In this document: positions 45,899-54,676 of the stretch, piece after piece | Position numbering within the stretch: position 1 is the first letter of the stretch | Layout: each line of letters begins with the position of its first letter | Assembly: GCA_008501825.1 (NCBI GenBank) | Contig: QQUA01000016.1 | Coordinates: 124,001-188,000, forward strand | DNA from: Planctomycetota bacterium | Lineage (GTDB): Bacteria; Planctomycetota; UBA1135 | Length of the DNA: 64,000 nucleotides | Direction: 5' to 3' | Notes under the pieces: generated by a model | Told to the model about the DNA's origin: nothing | The model's database searches: none | Seen by the model: only the letters and a program-made list of their open reading frames with translations | Made by a program: the position numbers and the translations under genes

Positions 45899-47454
45899 GA
45901 ATCCACAGCCGATTCGCCGGGAGGTTCGCCGGCAGGCTCGGCAAGCGTCTGCAATACCGAATCCCCCTCACTTTTGCCGATGATGGCGGCTCCGCACGAA
46001 TCGGACCAAATGTTAACGGCGGTGCGCATCATATCCAGGGGGCGATCGATGGCCAGCAACAGGGCGGCGCCCTCGATCGGCAAACCCAGGCCCTGGAGGA
46101 TGGCCAGCATCATGACCAAACCGGCGGAAGGAATGCCGGCCGCTCCAATGGAAGCCAACAGAGCGGTCATGACGACGAAAAGTTGATCGGCGACCGACAG
46201 GTCGAAACCGCCGACCGAAGCGTAGTACTGGGACAGGAAAATCACCCCCACGCACTCGTACAAGGCGGTCCCGTCCATATTGATGGTGGCGCCGAGCGGC
46301 AAAGTGAAGGAAGTGATTTTGTTGCTGACCTTGCCCCGTTTTTCCACCGTCTCCATGGTCACCGGCAGGGTCACGGCCGAAGACGAGGTGGAAAAGGCGG
46401 TCATCAGCGCCGGAACCATGGCTCGGAACCAAGCCAAGGGGGAAATGCCGCCGACGATGCGCAAATAAAGCGGCAAGACCACCACCGAATGAATCAGCAA
46501 GGCCGACGCCACCACCAACATGTAGAACAGCAACGGCCGGAACACGTCGAAGCCGGTTTCGCCGACCACCTTGGCCACCAGAACGAACACGCCATAGGGA
46601 ATGGTTTTCAACACGAAACCGGCCAGGCCCATCATGATTTCGAAGGCCGATTCGAATAGCCCGCGCATGCGGCTGCGGTGGGGTTCCTTGGACCGCCCGA
46701 TAAAGAAGCCGAACAACAAGCTAAACAAAATGATTTGCAGCATGTTGCCGTTGTCGGACAAAGCTCCGAACACGTTGCTTGGAATCATCCTCTGCAGGAT
46801 GTCCAGGAAGGATCGGCCTTCCCCCGGGCGGAAGTCTTCCGGAACCGGCAATCCCAATTCAGCGCCGACGCCCGGTTGCAACAAATTGACGATCATCAGG
46901 CCGACCAAGGCGGCCATGAAAGAAGTGCTGATGTAATAACCGAGCGTCTTCGCCCCCAGGCGTCCGAACTCGCGGCCGCCGGCGATGCCTGCGACGCCGG
47001 TAGTGATGCTGGTCAAGATCAGCGGCACGATCAACATCCGCAGCAGGCGCATGAAGATGTCGGCGCCTGCGGCAAACGGCGCCAACCACCGGGCTCGGGC
47101 GCATTCCGGATCCAATTCCAGGATGACCGAAAGTTCCTGATTGCCCTCCAGCACCAACCGAATGCGCTGCTTGTTGGAATGTCCTCGCAACCAGCTTTCA
47201 AAGGCCTCTCCGCCGTCTTGCAAGGGCGCCAAATCTCCCTCGTCGGCGCTGGCGTCGAGGATCCGCATGCCCGGCTTCAGGCCGGCCTTATCGCCGGGGC
47301 CACCAGCTTCCACGGCGCTGATTTCCAAGGCTTGGCCGGCCTCTCCAACCACCTGGAACCCGCCCAATACGCTGGCTTCGGTCCAAAATTGCAGGGCGAC
47401 CCCGGCCAACACGCCCAAGGCCATGCCGAGCAAAATGCGCCAATGGATGCTCAT
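45895..47454 (-). CDS. Dicarboxylate/amino acid:cation symporter with N-terminal PDZ-like insertion
   Basis: 519 residues. The DAACS fold is marked by LIVPLILTSITTGVAGI, the serine-rich reentrant loop TAFSTSSSAVTLPVTM, NMDGTALYECVGVIF, and the C-terminal AAGIPSAGLVMML and DRPLDMMRTAVNIWSDSCGAAII. Between the first helix (about 5-22) and the second lies a ~90-residue extracytoplasmic insert with a PDZ pattern (ISAVEAGGPGDKAGLKPGMRILD). DAACS proteins normally lack such a domain. ATG 47454 is chosen because it starts at the first helix. It transports glutamate/aspartate/C4-dicarboxylates with Na+ or H+; the specific substrate is unknown. Coupled to lon. Confidence 0.8.
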   Translation of the reverse strand: MSIHWRILLGMALGVLAGVALQFWTEASVLGGFQVVGEAGQALEISAVEAGGPGDKAGLKPGMRILDASADEGDLAPLQDGGEAFESWLRGHSNKQRIRLVLEGNQELSVILELDPECARARWLAPFAAGADIFMRLLRMLIVPLILTSITTGVAGIAGGREFGRLGAKTLGYYISTSFMAALVGLMIVNLLQPGVGAELGLPVPEDFRPGEGRSFLDILQRMIPSNVFGALSDNGNMLQIILFSLLFGFFIGRSKEPHRSRMRGLFESAFEIMMGLAGFVLKTIPYGVFVLVAKVVGETGFDVFRPLLFYMLVVASALLIHSVVVLPLYLRIVGGISPLAWFRAMVPALMTAFSTSSSAVTLPVTMETVEKRGKVSNKITSFTLPLGATINMDGTALYECVGVIFLSQYYASVGGFDLSVADQLFVVMTALLASIGAAGIPSAGLVMMLAILQGLGLPIEGAALLLAIDRPLDMMRTAVNIWSDSCGAAIIGKSEGDSVLQTLAEPAGEPPGESAVDS

Positions 47455-47479
47455 GGCCTCAGGATACGGGCGCTGGCCC

Positions 47480-50299
47480 CTAGCGTCGGGCTTCTTCGCC
47501 GCCTTCGCCGGGCTCCGGGGAAAGCTGTCCGGAGCTGGCCCGGCGCCGATTTTGGTACGCCGCCATCGCCTGACGGGCCTTTTGTTGCCAGGCCTCACTC
47601 TCTTCCTGCCGGTCCAAACGCTGGCAAAGGGTGCTCAATCGCTCCATGGCGTGAACCGGCATCGGATGCTCCAAGCCAACTCCGAGGCGGAAGACTTGCA
47701 ACGACTCCAAAAACAGGGGTTCCGCCGCGGTCAAGTTGCCCGAGGCCGCCAAACCACAAGCCCTCCAGTACAAACACTCCCCCAGGCTGAGACTGCCGGG
47801 GACCTCGGTTCGCCGATAGATTTCCAGCGCTTTCAAAAACCAAGGATCCGCTTCTTGAACACGGCCGCGCCGGAGCAAAGTCATGGCCAAGCCCTGATAG
47901 CCGGGAGCGAGTTCGGCGTGCTCTTCGCCCAATTGAGCTTGCAACAACTCCAGGCTGGATCGAAACCGATCTTCCGCTTGATCCAGACGATTTTGATGAA
48001 GGTCCAATTTGGCCAGTTCGCCGAGTACGGTGCCGCGGTAACGCTGCTCTCTGGCTCCCTCGCCGGTGAAATCTTTTAAGCAGGCATCCAAAACTTCCCG
48101 GGCGGCTTCGAAATCGCGCATGACCGAAAGAACGCTGCCGCGAATCAAGCGAGCTTCCAAGGTGTAGCCGTGATTCTTGCCCAAACGATTTTGCAACAGG
48201 GCTTGGGCTTGTTCGGCCAAGCGAAGCGAGCGTTCGAATTCCGCTTGCAAGCGAACCACCCGGGCTTGTTGCAACAGAACTCGCCCGGCTTTGGGATGGT
48301 TTTCTCCATAGGCCACCACCGTCACTTCATAAGCTTTTTGCAAGGTAGCTTCGGCTTGAGGCAAACGACCGCTGCGATAAAGGATTTGACCGTGAGCGGC
48401 CAAACCGTCGGCGAAAGCCGGGCTTTGCCTTTCGCCGGCCAGTTGAAAACCGCGCCGGGCTTGTTCGATGACCGCCGTGGCTTCCTGTAAATTACCTTGA
48501 GCGGCGATTAGGGAAGCTTTCCAACTTAAAGCCAAAGCCCGTTGCCAATCGGCAGGATCCGGCAGGCTTTGAAGGGCGGCTTCATACAAGATGGCGGCTT
48601 GGTCATAACGAAGGTGTCGCTGTTGCCAACGGCCGAGAAACAAACGGGCTTCCGCCAAATCGGGATGGTTTTCGCGCAAGTGAAGGCGGCGAAGATCGAC
48701 GGTTTGTTGCAACAAGGTGCCGGCTTCCGGTTCCAAGCCGAGGTTTAGATAGGCTTTGCCCAGTTTGAACAACAAATCGGCGCCTAAAATTGGATCGGTT
48801 TGCACCGTTCGTTGAGCAAAGGCAATGGCTTCCTTGGGATCGGCAACGGCGGGAACTTCCGCCGCCAAGGGATCGGGCACCAAGAAAGCTTCCAATAGCA
48901 AATCCGCCAACTCGCCGCCCTTTCGAGCTTCGGCGGCGGCCAGTTGGCTTTGCCGGCGTTCTTCTTTTTGCGAGCGGCTCAAGGCCTGATACGTGGTATC
49001 CAGTTGCTTGAATTGGCTTTGAATGTGACGGTTCTTGCCGCTGACCACCCAAGCAAACACGCTGGGAGCCACGACCACCAACAAAAAAGCCAAGGCCAGC
49101 GCCAAGGCCACTGCCGGCCGCCTTTTAGCCCAAAGCACCGACCGGCGCCAAACCGGCGGACGTTTGCCTTCAATCGGCAAGCCTTGCAACCACAAGGCGC
49201 AATCCCGGGCCAAAGCTTCGGCGCTGGCATAGCGGTGGGAAACTTCCGGAGCCATGGCCAACATGCACACCGTTTCCACTTCCCAAGAAATCTCCGGGCA
49301 TAAAGTTTTTAATGCCGGCGCTCGGCCTTCCAAAATTTGGCGCCGCAAGCCTTCGCCGTTTTCCGAACCGAAAGGAGCTTGGAGGCAAAGCATTTCAAAC
49401 AAGCTGACGCCGAGGGAATAGACGTCGGTGCGGGCGTCCACTCTTTTGCCGAGCAATTGTTCCGGCGACATATAAGGCAAGGAGCCGGGTTGGCTTCCGC
49501 TGCGGGTAATTTCGCCGGTGCTTTCACTGGCGGCCAAGCCGAAGTCGATCAGCAACACCCGCCCTTGAGGACTTAACAATAAGTTGGAAGGCTTGACGTC
49601 CCGGTGCACGATGCCGCGACGATGGGCGTGTTCCAAGGCTTCCGCCACCTCTTGCACCCAGCGCAAGCAAAGCTGAGTCCAGGAAGTTTGCCAAACCGTC
49701 CCGGTGACGTCGGCGGGGTCACCGCCTTTGGCCTGCCAGGCACGCTGCATGGCCGCCGCCAAGTCAGAACCCTGTCCCATTCCCTTGCCGTTTTTCTTCG
49801 CTTCCTGAAGCACTTCGGCCAAGGTGCAGCCGGGCAAATACTCCATGGCGAAGTAAGGCAAAGCCTCGCTTTCTCCGACGGCGAAGATGCTGGCGATTCC
49901 GGGATGTTGAAAGCGGGAAACGGCTTCGATTTCGCGGCGGAATCGGGCCCGGGCGCCGGGGAAAAACAATTGATCGGGGCGAATCACCTTGACCGCCACC
50001 AATCGATCCAGGCTTTGCTGTCGGGCCAGATACACCATGCCCATGCCACCGCCGCCAAGCGCTTTTAAAAGTTGAAAATCGCCCAAGGCCTCGGGTACCG
50101 GCGGCGTCTCCCCTTCCAGGAATCCGGCTTCCAATAAGCACGCTAATCTGTTCTTTAAGGCCTGAGCCATTTCCGCCGGTTGCTCGGCGAAGAAATTCTG
50201 TAAAGCTTCCGCCCCTTGTTCCAATAAGGTTTCCACCGCTTGCCCCAACAACAGATCTTGTTGGGAGTCGGAGGGCGAGGTGGAAGGAACGGGATTCAA
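47480..50299 (-). CDS. Membrane Ser/Thr kinase with C-terminal TPR domain
   Basis: 939 residues, the same architecture as the kinase at 26751: an N-terminal ~75 residues, kinase (LGGGGMGMVYLARQ, VAVKVIRP, HRDVKPSNLLL, IDFGLAASE, GSLPYMSPEQLLGK), one membrane helix (AVALALALAFLLVVVAPSVFAWVV, ~395-420) and ~500 residues of TPRs. It lies 11 bp downstream of an ECF sigma gene in the same orientation, so sigma and kinase form an operon here rather than a divergent pair. Likely an envelope-sensing kinase acting with that sigma factor (inference). Confidence 0.9.
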   Translation of the reverse strand: MNPVPSTSPSDSQQDLLLGQAVETLLEQGAEALQNFFAEQPAEMAQALKNRLACLLEAGFLEGETPPVPEALGDFQLLKALGGGGMGMVYLARQQSLDRLVAVKVIRPDQLFFPGARARFRREIEAVSRFQHPGIASIFAVGESEALPYFAMEYLPGCTLAEVLQEAKKNGKGMGQGSDLAAAMQRAWQAKGGDPADVTGTVWQTSWTQLCLRWVQEVAEALEHAHRRGIVHRDVKPSNLLLSPQGRVLLIDFGLAASESTGEITRSGSQPGSLPYMSPEQLLGKRVDARTDVYSLGVSLFEMLCLQAPFGSENGEGLRRQILEGRAPALKTLCPEISWEVETVCMLAMAPEVSHRYASAEALARDCALWLQGLPIEGKRPPVWRRSVLWAKRRPAVALALALAFLLVVVAPSVFAWVVSGKNRHIQSQFKQLDTTYQALSRSQKEERRQSQLAAAEARKGGELADLLLEAFLVPDPLAAEVPAVADPKEAIAFAQRTVQTDPILGADLLFKLGKAYLNLGLEPEAGTLLQQTVDLRRLHLRENHPDLAEARLFLGRWQQRHLRYDQAAILYEAALQSLPDPADWQRALALSWKASLIAAQGNLQEATAVIEQARRGFQLAGERQSPAFADGLAAHGQILYRSGRLPQAEATLQKAYEVTVVAYGENHPKAGRVLLQQARVVRLQAEFERSLRLAEQAQALLQNRLGKNHGYTLEARLIRGSVLSVMRDFEAAREVLDACLKDFTGEGAREQRYRGTVLGELAKLDLHQNRLDQAEDRFRSSLELLQAQLGEEHAELAPGYQGLAMTLLRRGRVQEADPWFLKALEIYRRTEVPGSLSLGECLYWRACGLAASGNLTAAEPLFLESLQVFRLGVGLEHPMPVHAMERLSTLCQRLDRQEESEAWQQKARQAMAAYQNRRRASSGQLSPEPGEGGEEARR

Positions 50300-50309
50300 G
50301 GTTGCCTTT

Positions 50310-50939
50310 TCAGGGAGCCAGGGCTTCTAAATGGCGGGCGCAGGCGGCAATGGCTCGTTTCATGCGAACCGAAACCGTGGAAGGATCGATGGCCAGCCGC
50401 TCGGCGGTTTCGACTCCGGTCAAGCCTTCGAACAAGCGGCAAAGAAGGACCTGGCGTTCTCCTTCCGGCAGCTTTTGCAAACAAGCTCGGATTTGCTGCT
50501 CCATTTCTTGCAAGCGAGCCGGCCTGGAAACGCCACTTTGACTTTGCACCAGGGCGTGGCGAATGGCTTGCTGCGGCGGCGCCAACTCGCCATCGGTGGC
50601 CAAGGCAGAAAAAGGAATCGGCCGGCGGCGGTTTTTTCTCGCCGCATGCAACAGCTTGTTGCGCAAGATGCCGGCCATCCAACGCTGCAAGGAACCGGGC
50701 CCACGATATTCGAATCGATCCAGGTGGCAGGCGATTTCGCTCCACAGTTCCTGCAGAAGGTCTTCCGGATCCACCGCCGCCTGCAACGAGGCGTCCATGT
50801 GAAAGTGGAGCCAGACCCGGAGCCGGCACTCGATGCGGGCCATGAGTTCGCCCCAAGCCGCTTGCGATTCAGCAGCGATTCGATCTAAAAGCCTGCGAGT
50901 TTGCGCGGCTTCGGCGGCCCGGGCAGGTTCACCTTGCAA
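50310..50939 (-). CDS. ECF-type RNA polymerase sigma factor
   Basis: 209 residues. Region 2 (VDPEDLLQELWSEIACHLDRFEYRGPGSLQRWMAGILRNKL) and region 4 (CLQKLPEGERQVLLCRLFEGLTGVETAERLAIDPSTVSVRMKRA) are both clear. No anti-sigma gene is present. The kinase-TPR gene follows at 11 bp. The second such pair in the window. Confidence 0.9.
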   Translation of the reverse strand: MQGEPARAAEAAQTRRLLDRIAAESQAAWGELMARIECRLRVWLHFHMDASLQAAVDPEDLLQELWSEIACHLDRFEYRGPGSLQRWMAGILRNKLLHAARKNRRRPIPFSALATDGELAPPQQAIRHALVQSQSGVSRPARLQEMEQQIRACLQKLPEGERQVLLCRLFEGLTGVETAERLAIDPSTVSVRMKRAIAACARHLEALAP

Positions 50940-50956
50940 AACAGTTTAAGGATACT

Positions 50957-50998
50957 GCAAAAAGAAATGGGCCGGAGGAGATCGCTCTCTCCCGGCCC
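50957..50998 (-). terminator. Rho-independent terminator of the desaturase gene
   Basis: On the minus strand, GGGCCGGGAGAGAGCGATCT... folds against CTCCTCCGGCCC into a GC-rich stem followed by ATTTCTTTTT. It lies 30 bp beyond the desaturase stop codon. Confidence 0.8.
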
Positions 50999-51027
50999 GT
51001 GGCTGACCACTAGTTGGCTGCTAAGGG

Positions 51028-52209
51028 TTAGGGATTCTTGCGAGCCGGTCGATTCTTCACTTCCGAGCGGGTCAAATCCGCTTTCTCCGTTGCAGTAAGG
51101 GGCGGACGCTTCGACCACCCGCGGAAAACTTCGCCGATGAAATCCACCAGAGTGCCGGTGCGGTCCTCGTAGTTTTCCGGCCAACCCGGACTCCCGGCCA
51201 GGACGTCCTGGTGTCGCACGAGCGCGGCATTGGCCCAATCCGCCTTCGGCCGACGATGGTGCAAATCATGCTGCGGCAAATCGCCGACCAGGACAGCCAA
51301 GCGAGTGGGAAGTTGCACCAGGAACACCCGAAGCCAGAAAGCCGACTTCGCGGCGAACAGCTTCCAAGGAGGTTTGGAACCGCGCTCGGGGAATTCCAAC
51401 AACAAGAATCGCCCGAAGGTCAAGCGGCCGGTTCGCTTGGCTCCCCGTTCCCCCTCCAGCCACCAGCGGTGTTCCGAAAGGTATTGCAGCAGGGCGGAAG
51501 CTTGAAAGCCGAACGTGGCCGGAAGTGCAAAGGCAATCAACCACTCCAACCAAAATCCGGTGAAGGCGAGGAAAGCTGCGGTCAAGCTGAGGTATGCCCA
51601 ACCCGAAACCAGGCGGTAGCGCGGCCCGCGAAGCAAATTCCACTTGGCTCGACCGGTCAGGTAGCTGAGGTGGTAGCGGGGAGAAAACAAGGCCACCACT
51701 AACCGCAACCAGAGTCGGGTCACCGATTGACCTGGAAGAAAGCCGAAACTGGCCAAGAACCGCACGTCCGGGTCAAGACCGGTTCCCAGTCGCCAAGAAT
51801 GGTGGAAACGCGCGTGATCCCGGCGGTAGGCATCGAAGGATGCGGTAAAGAACAAGGTCGAGAAGAGCTCGCCCAGCACTCGGTTGCCAAGTTTGGTTTT
51901 GGCCAAAGTTCCGTGGGCCGCGTAATGGCCGGGAACGATGAAGAAGTAGCGCAGTGCGCCGGTGGTCAACAACCAAGTCAAAGGCAGGGCGAACAGCCAC
52001 AGGTCGCCGGCTTTCAGCAGGAGGAGCGTGGAACTTAGGCTTAATGCCAGGACCAAGGCGGCGCCCAGGAGACGGCCGGTAGGGTTCCATCGGTGGTCCA
52101 GGGTTTCCTCGCTGTGCGGGATGCCGCTGAGCCAAGTCCAGAAGCTCTGTGCCCATTTCGGGCCAGGCAGTCGATCTCGGATCGACTGGATCTTTTGGTA
52201 AGACTTCAT
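51028..52209 (-). CDS. Membrane fatty-acid desaturase family protein
   Basis: 393 residues with at least four hydrophobic segments (e.g. LLGAALVLALSLSSTLLLL, FALPLTWLLTTGAL). The three histidine clusters of the family are HYAAH (about 95), RRDHARFHHSW (about 131) and PQHDLHHRRP (about 317), which bind the di-iron centre. The substrate could be a fatty acid or a carotenoid-like lipid. It has its own terminator and a structured upstream region, so it is probably monocistronic. Confidence 0.8.
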   Translation of the reverse strand: MKSYQKIQSIRDRLPGPKWAQSFWTWLSGIPHSEETLDHRWNPTGRLLGAALVLALSLSSTLLLLKAGDLWLFALPLTWLLTTGALRYFFIVPGHYAAHGTLAKTKLGNRVLGELFSTLFFTASFDAYRRDHARFHHSWRLGTGLDPDVRFLASFGFLPGQSVTRLWLRLVVALFSPRYHLSYLTGRAKWNLLRGPRYRLVSGWAYLSLTAAFLAFTGFWLEWLIAFALPATFGFQASALLQYLSEHRWWLEGERGAKRTGRLTFGRFLLLEFPERGSKPPWKLFAAKSAFWLRVFLVQLPTRLAVLVGDLPQHDLHHRRPKADWANAALVRHQDVLAGSPGWPENYEDRTGTLVDFIGEVFRGWSKRPPLTATEKADLTRSEVKNRPARKNP

Positions 52210-52221
52210 CGAAGTTTTGGG

Positions 52222-52341
52222 CAGTCGGGGTCGAACCCCGAAGTCGAAACCGGCGGGTTGCCGGTTTCGAGAGCCCGCTGTCGGACTCCGATGAATGCCG
52301 GGAAGTCCCTACGAAAACCATGGCCGTAGGGACATCCCGGC
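52222..52341. promoter_or_regulatory. Three strong inverted repeats between divergent genes
   Basis: Within 140 bp between the desaturase start and the plus-strand hypothetical gene are TCGGGG/CCCCGA (around 52223-52239), CGAAACCGGC/GCCGGTTTCG (52242-52267) and a long hairpin TGCCGGGA-GTCCCTACG / CGTAGGGAC-TCCCGGCA (52293-52341). The last ends a few bases before the AAGGGGG ribosome site of the 52349 gene. Such a stem could gate translation or act as an operator. No known RNA family was recognised. Confidence 0.5.
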
Positions 52342-52348
52342 AAGGGGG

Positions 52349-52750
52349 ATGGAGGCCTCCTCTCAGAAAGCTGTGCAGCTTCAGTTCATGGTCGGACTGG
52401 CGGCGAATGGGGATCCGCCTGGATGGTTTTGGGGATTGGTTCGCCGTTACAGGGCAAAAAAGCGCACTCACCTCGCCCTGAAACTAGTCCGGAGCTTCTA
52501 TTCCGCCTTCAGCTACTGCCGGATCCGGGGATACTGGCACGGACAAGCCGAGCCTTCCCTTTGGATCTCAGTTTGGGATCAAACTTCGTTGGAAAATGCG
52601 CTGAAAAAGGGTCGGTCCTTGGCTCGGCGACTTGGGGAAATACTGGGCCAGGAGGCTGTAGTCTTGGCAGTCATCGAAACCAGTTTCGAATTGGTCGAGC
52701 CTCCATCGAAATCGATTAGACAAGAAAGTGAAAATTTCGCTCGAATATAG
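52349..52750 (+). CDS. Hypothetical protein
   Basis: 133 residues from ATG 52349 (ORF open from 52295), preceded by AAGGGGG. Soluble, slightly basic, one domain (FMVGLAANGDPPGWFWGLVRRY, FYSAFSYCRIRGYWHGQAEPSLWI, GRSLARRLGEILGQEAVVLAVIETSFELV). The last part resembles a small alpha/beta unit. No family recognised. It is followed after 56 bp by an exported protein gene in the same direction. Confidence 0.55.
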   Translation: MEASSQKAVQLQFMVGLAANGDPPGWFWGLVRRYRAKKRTHLALKLVRSFYSAFSYCRIRGYWHGQAEPSLWISVWDQTSLENALKKGRSLARRLGEILGQEAVVLAVIETSFELVEPPSKSIRQESENFARI

Positions 52751-52806
52751 CGGCGTTCCAGCGTGAAATTTTTCGTATAGCCCTAAGTAACCAAACCCAA
52801 ATCATC

Positions 52807-53598
52807 ATGAAATCTACTTGCATCCTAGTAACCCTGGTTCTGCCGCTCGTCGGATTTTCCAGCCAAACCGCTTTGGCTCAATCCGAGACTTACTCCGTCG
52901 GGATCTCAGCCGGTGAGTTGATTCTGCTTCACGCCGACCCCTGGACTCCCATCGGCATCAATGCAGAATTTGGAGACCGCTCAGGAATCGGAAAGGGCCG
53001 AAACATCTACCTGATTTCAGTTCGAGAAGGCGATCGTTTTCCTTGGTCGAAGCCAAAAGGAAAGGGCGATGCTGCATGGATCCAAAGTCTCCCCGGCACC
53101 AAACAGAAGCTCCAGGGGGACGGCAAATGGATCTCTCTTTCCGGAGCCTCCGAAGGCAATGCCTGGTATTTCGTGACCACCGATTACAGCAAAGGTGCTC
53201 AAATTCAATACCGGTATTTGGTGGACCGGAAAACCGGGAAGAGGAATTCGTCCTCCTTTGGTGCCAGCGACGGAGAAATGCACGTCTTACACAAGGACGG
53301 TTCCAATGCGGCGGAAATCCGAGTACATGCCGGAGATCAAAAGACCGGTCCTGGCATGTGGCTGGCCATACAAAGGAAAGGAGCCTCCGGTCCGCCGCAG
53401 AAACCTCAATCCCATAATGCCAAGCAGTGGCAAGATTCGATCTTGGGTAGTGGCGCCAAAATTGCCTACCTGCATCACAATCACCGCCTGCGTTTGCGAA
53501 GCCAACGATTTGATTTCTACATCTACACCGATAAGAGCGCGGGCATGGCGGTCAAGGTGGATCATATTTTCGGAGAAAAGGTTTTGAAACAGGACTAA
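52807..53598 (+). CDS. Exported hypothetical protein
   Basis: 263 residues with a signal peptide (MKSTCILVTLVLPLVGFSSQTALA). The mature protein is Gly/Lys/Ser-rich and probably beta-rich (GNAWYFVTTDYSKGAQIQYRYLV, RLRLRSQRFDFYIYTDKSAG). No known domain or catalytic motif is visible. The gene is separated from the minus-strand DGR operon by a hairpin at 53608-53636. Confidence 0.65.
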   Translation: MKSTCILVTLVLPLVGFSSQTALAQSETYSVGISAGELILLHADPWTPIGINAEFGDRSGIGKGRNIYLISVREGDRFPWSKPKGKGDAAWIQSLPGTKQKLQGDGKWISLSGASEGNAWYFVTTDYSKGAQIQYRYLVDRKTGKRNSSSFGASDGEMHVLHKDGSNAAEIRVHAGDQKTGPGMWLAIQRKGASGPPQKPQSHNAKQWQDSILGSGAKIAYLHHNHRLRLRSQRFDFYIYTDKSAGMAVKVDHIFGEKVLKQD

Positions 53599-53607
53599 GC
53601 AGATTAA

Positions 53608-53636
53608 GCCGAGGTCGTGCCTTGCCCGGCCTCGGC
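53608..53636. terminator. Hairpin between convergent genes
   Basis: GCCGAGG pairs with CCTCGGC around a 15-base loop, then GTTCTTG. It lies between the stop of the exported protein gene and the end of the DGR operon, and probably ends transcription in both directions. Confidence 0.5.
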
Positions 53637-53649
53637 GTTCTTGAATCAG

Positions 53650-54654
53650 TTAGCCCTCCAAGGATGAAGATTCTTCGGGAAGGTTTTCCAACCAATCCGA
53701 AACTCCGGTCTTCGGCCTTTTTTTAAGCCAGGTTTCGAATCGTTCGTCATACCGACTCAAAATTTCTCTGAAATATTCCAGAGCCAAGTGAGAAACGGGC
53801 TGATTTTTCCAGCCATCCTTCGTCCCGGATTTTTCCTCAAACTCCACCGGTCCAGCAAAAGCTTTCCAGACTGCCGCGACTAAACATTCGGCAACCGCCC
53901 GCTCTTCCAACTCCCTTGCATGCACTCCTCTCCAGCCACGGAAGGTTGTGTAGGCCCGCTCCAAGGCATTTTTCAATAACTCAGAAGCCTCATACAGATT
54001 GGAAACGCATTGCTCCAACTGATCTTCGGTTCGGACTCCAAGGGGCAGGATTCCCCACAAGCACTTTCTGTCTTCGTAATCGCTTCGAAGGCCGACTACG
54101 TCAGAAAATTTTCGAAATGGAACTTGCAGGCGGGCGAAAACCTCTTTGTTCTCACTGGAACCGATGCGGGTAGATTTTTTGGAAACGAATATCTCCGGCT
54201 TGTGATCCATGTGAGCGTGGGGGGAAATGGAATCTGCCAAAGCCTTTCGGATAATTTTCTCCTTTTTGGATTTGCCCCCGCTGTAGGGCGGCCGGAATTC
54301 AGCTAGGCTCATCCAGTCCATGGAAAAAGGCAGCATGGCCATCCAGAGGGCACGATTCTTGAGTTCAACTTCTTGCGCCCGAACGAGCAAGCTGAAATAG
54401 GCCGTTTTTTCTTTCGAGTCGGATAATTCCGCTTCCAATCCCTCTAGCAAATCGACCGGATCCAGAACAAGATCGCAAGTAGCTTCTCTGGGAAAGAAAT
54501 AACCGCCGTCAACTTGATCGTTGGGTTCGCACACGGTGGCACGGATAGTCCATTTCAGTTTGCTGGCAGAAACCGGACGCCTTTGTTTTAAAAAAGTTCT
54601 CAGCCCTTCGGCCATGCTTTCTCGAAGATGTCGCGAAGTTTCAGAACTGCTCAT
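53650..54654 (-). CDS. Protein of unknown function at the end of the DGR operon
   Basis: 334 residues, soluble, rich in Glu/Lys/Leu. No membrane helix, P-loop or catalytic motif was recognised. Notable stretches are TIRATVCEPNDQVDGGYFFP (beta-like), ALWMAMLPFSMDWMSLAEF and a helical centre LEQCVSNLYEASELLKNALERAY. It starts 22 bp after the second FGE gene on the same strand, so it is likely expressed with the conflict/DGR operon. An effector or adaptor role is only a guess. Confidence 0.6.
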   Translation of the reverse strand: MSSSETSRHLRESMAEGLRTFLKQRRPVSASKLKWTIRATVCEPNDQVDGGYFFPREATCDLVLDPVDLLEGLEAELSDSKEKTAYFSLLVRAQEVELKNRALWMAMLPFSMDWMSLAEFRPPYSGGKSKKEKIIRKALADSISPHAHMDHKPEIFVSKKSTRIGSSENKEVFARLQVPFRKFSDVVGLRSDYEDRKCLWGILPLGVRTEDQLEQCVSNLYEASELLKNALERAYTTFRGWRGVHARELEERAVAECLVAAVWKAFAGPVEFEEKSGTKDGWKNQPVSHLALEYFREILSRYDERFETWLKKRPKTGVSDWLENLPEESSSLEG

Positions 54655-54676
54655 GTTTCAAAGCGTAGCCAAACAA

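Noticed and set aside
52220-52300. Possible tRNA because of a GGGGTTCGACCCC-like arm
   Set aside because: The loop is too short for a T-arm and no acceptor, D or anticodon arms can be formed.
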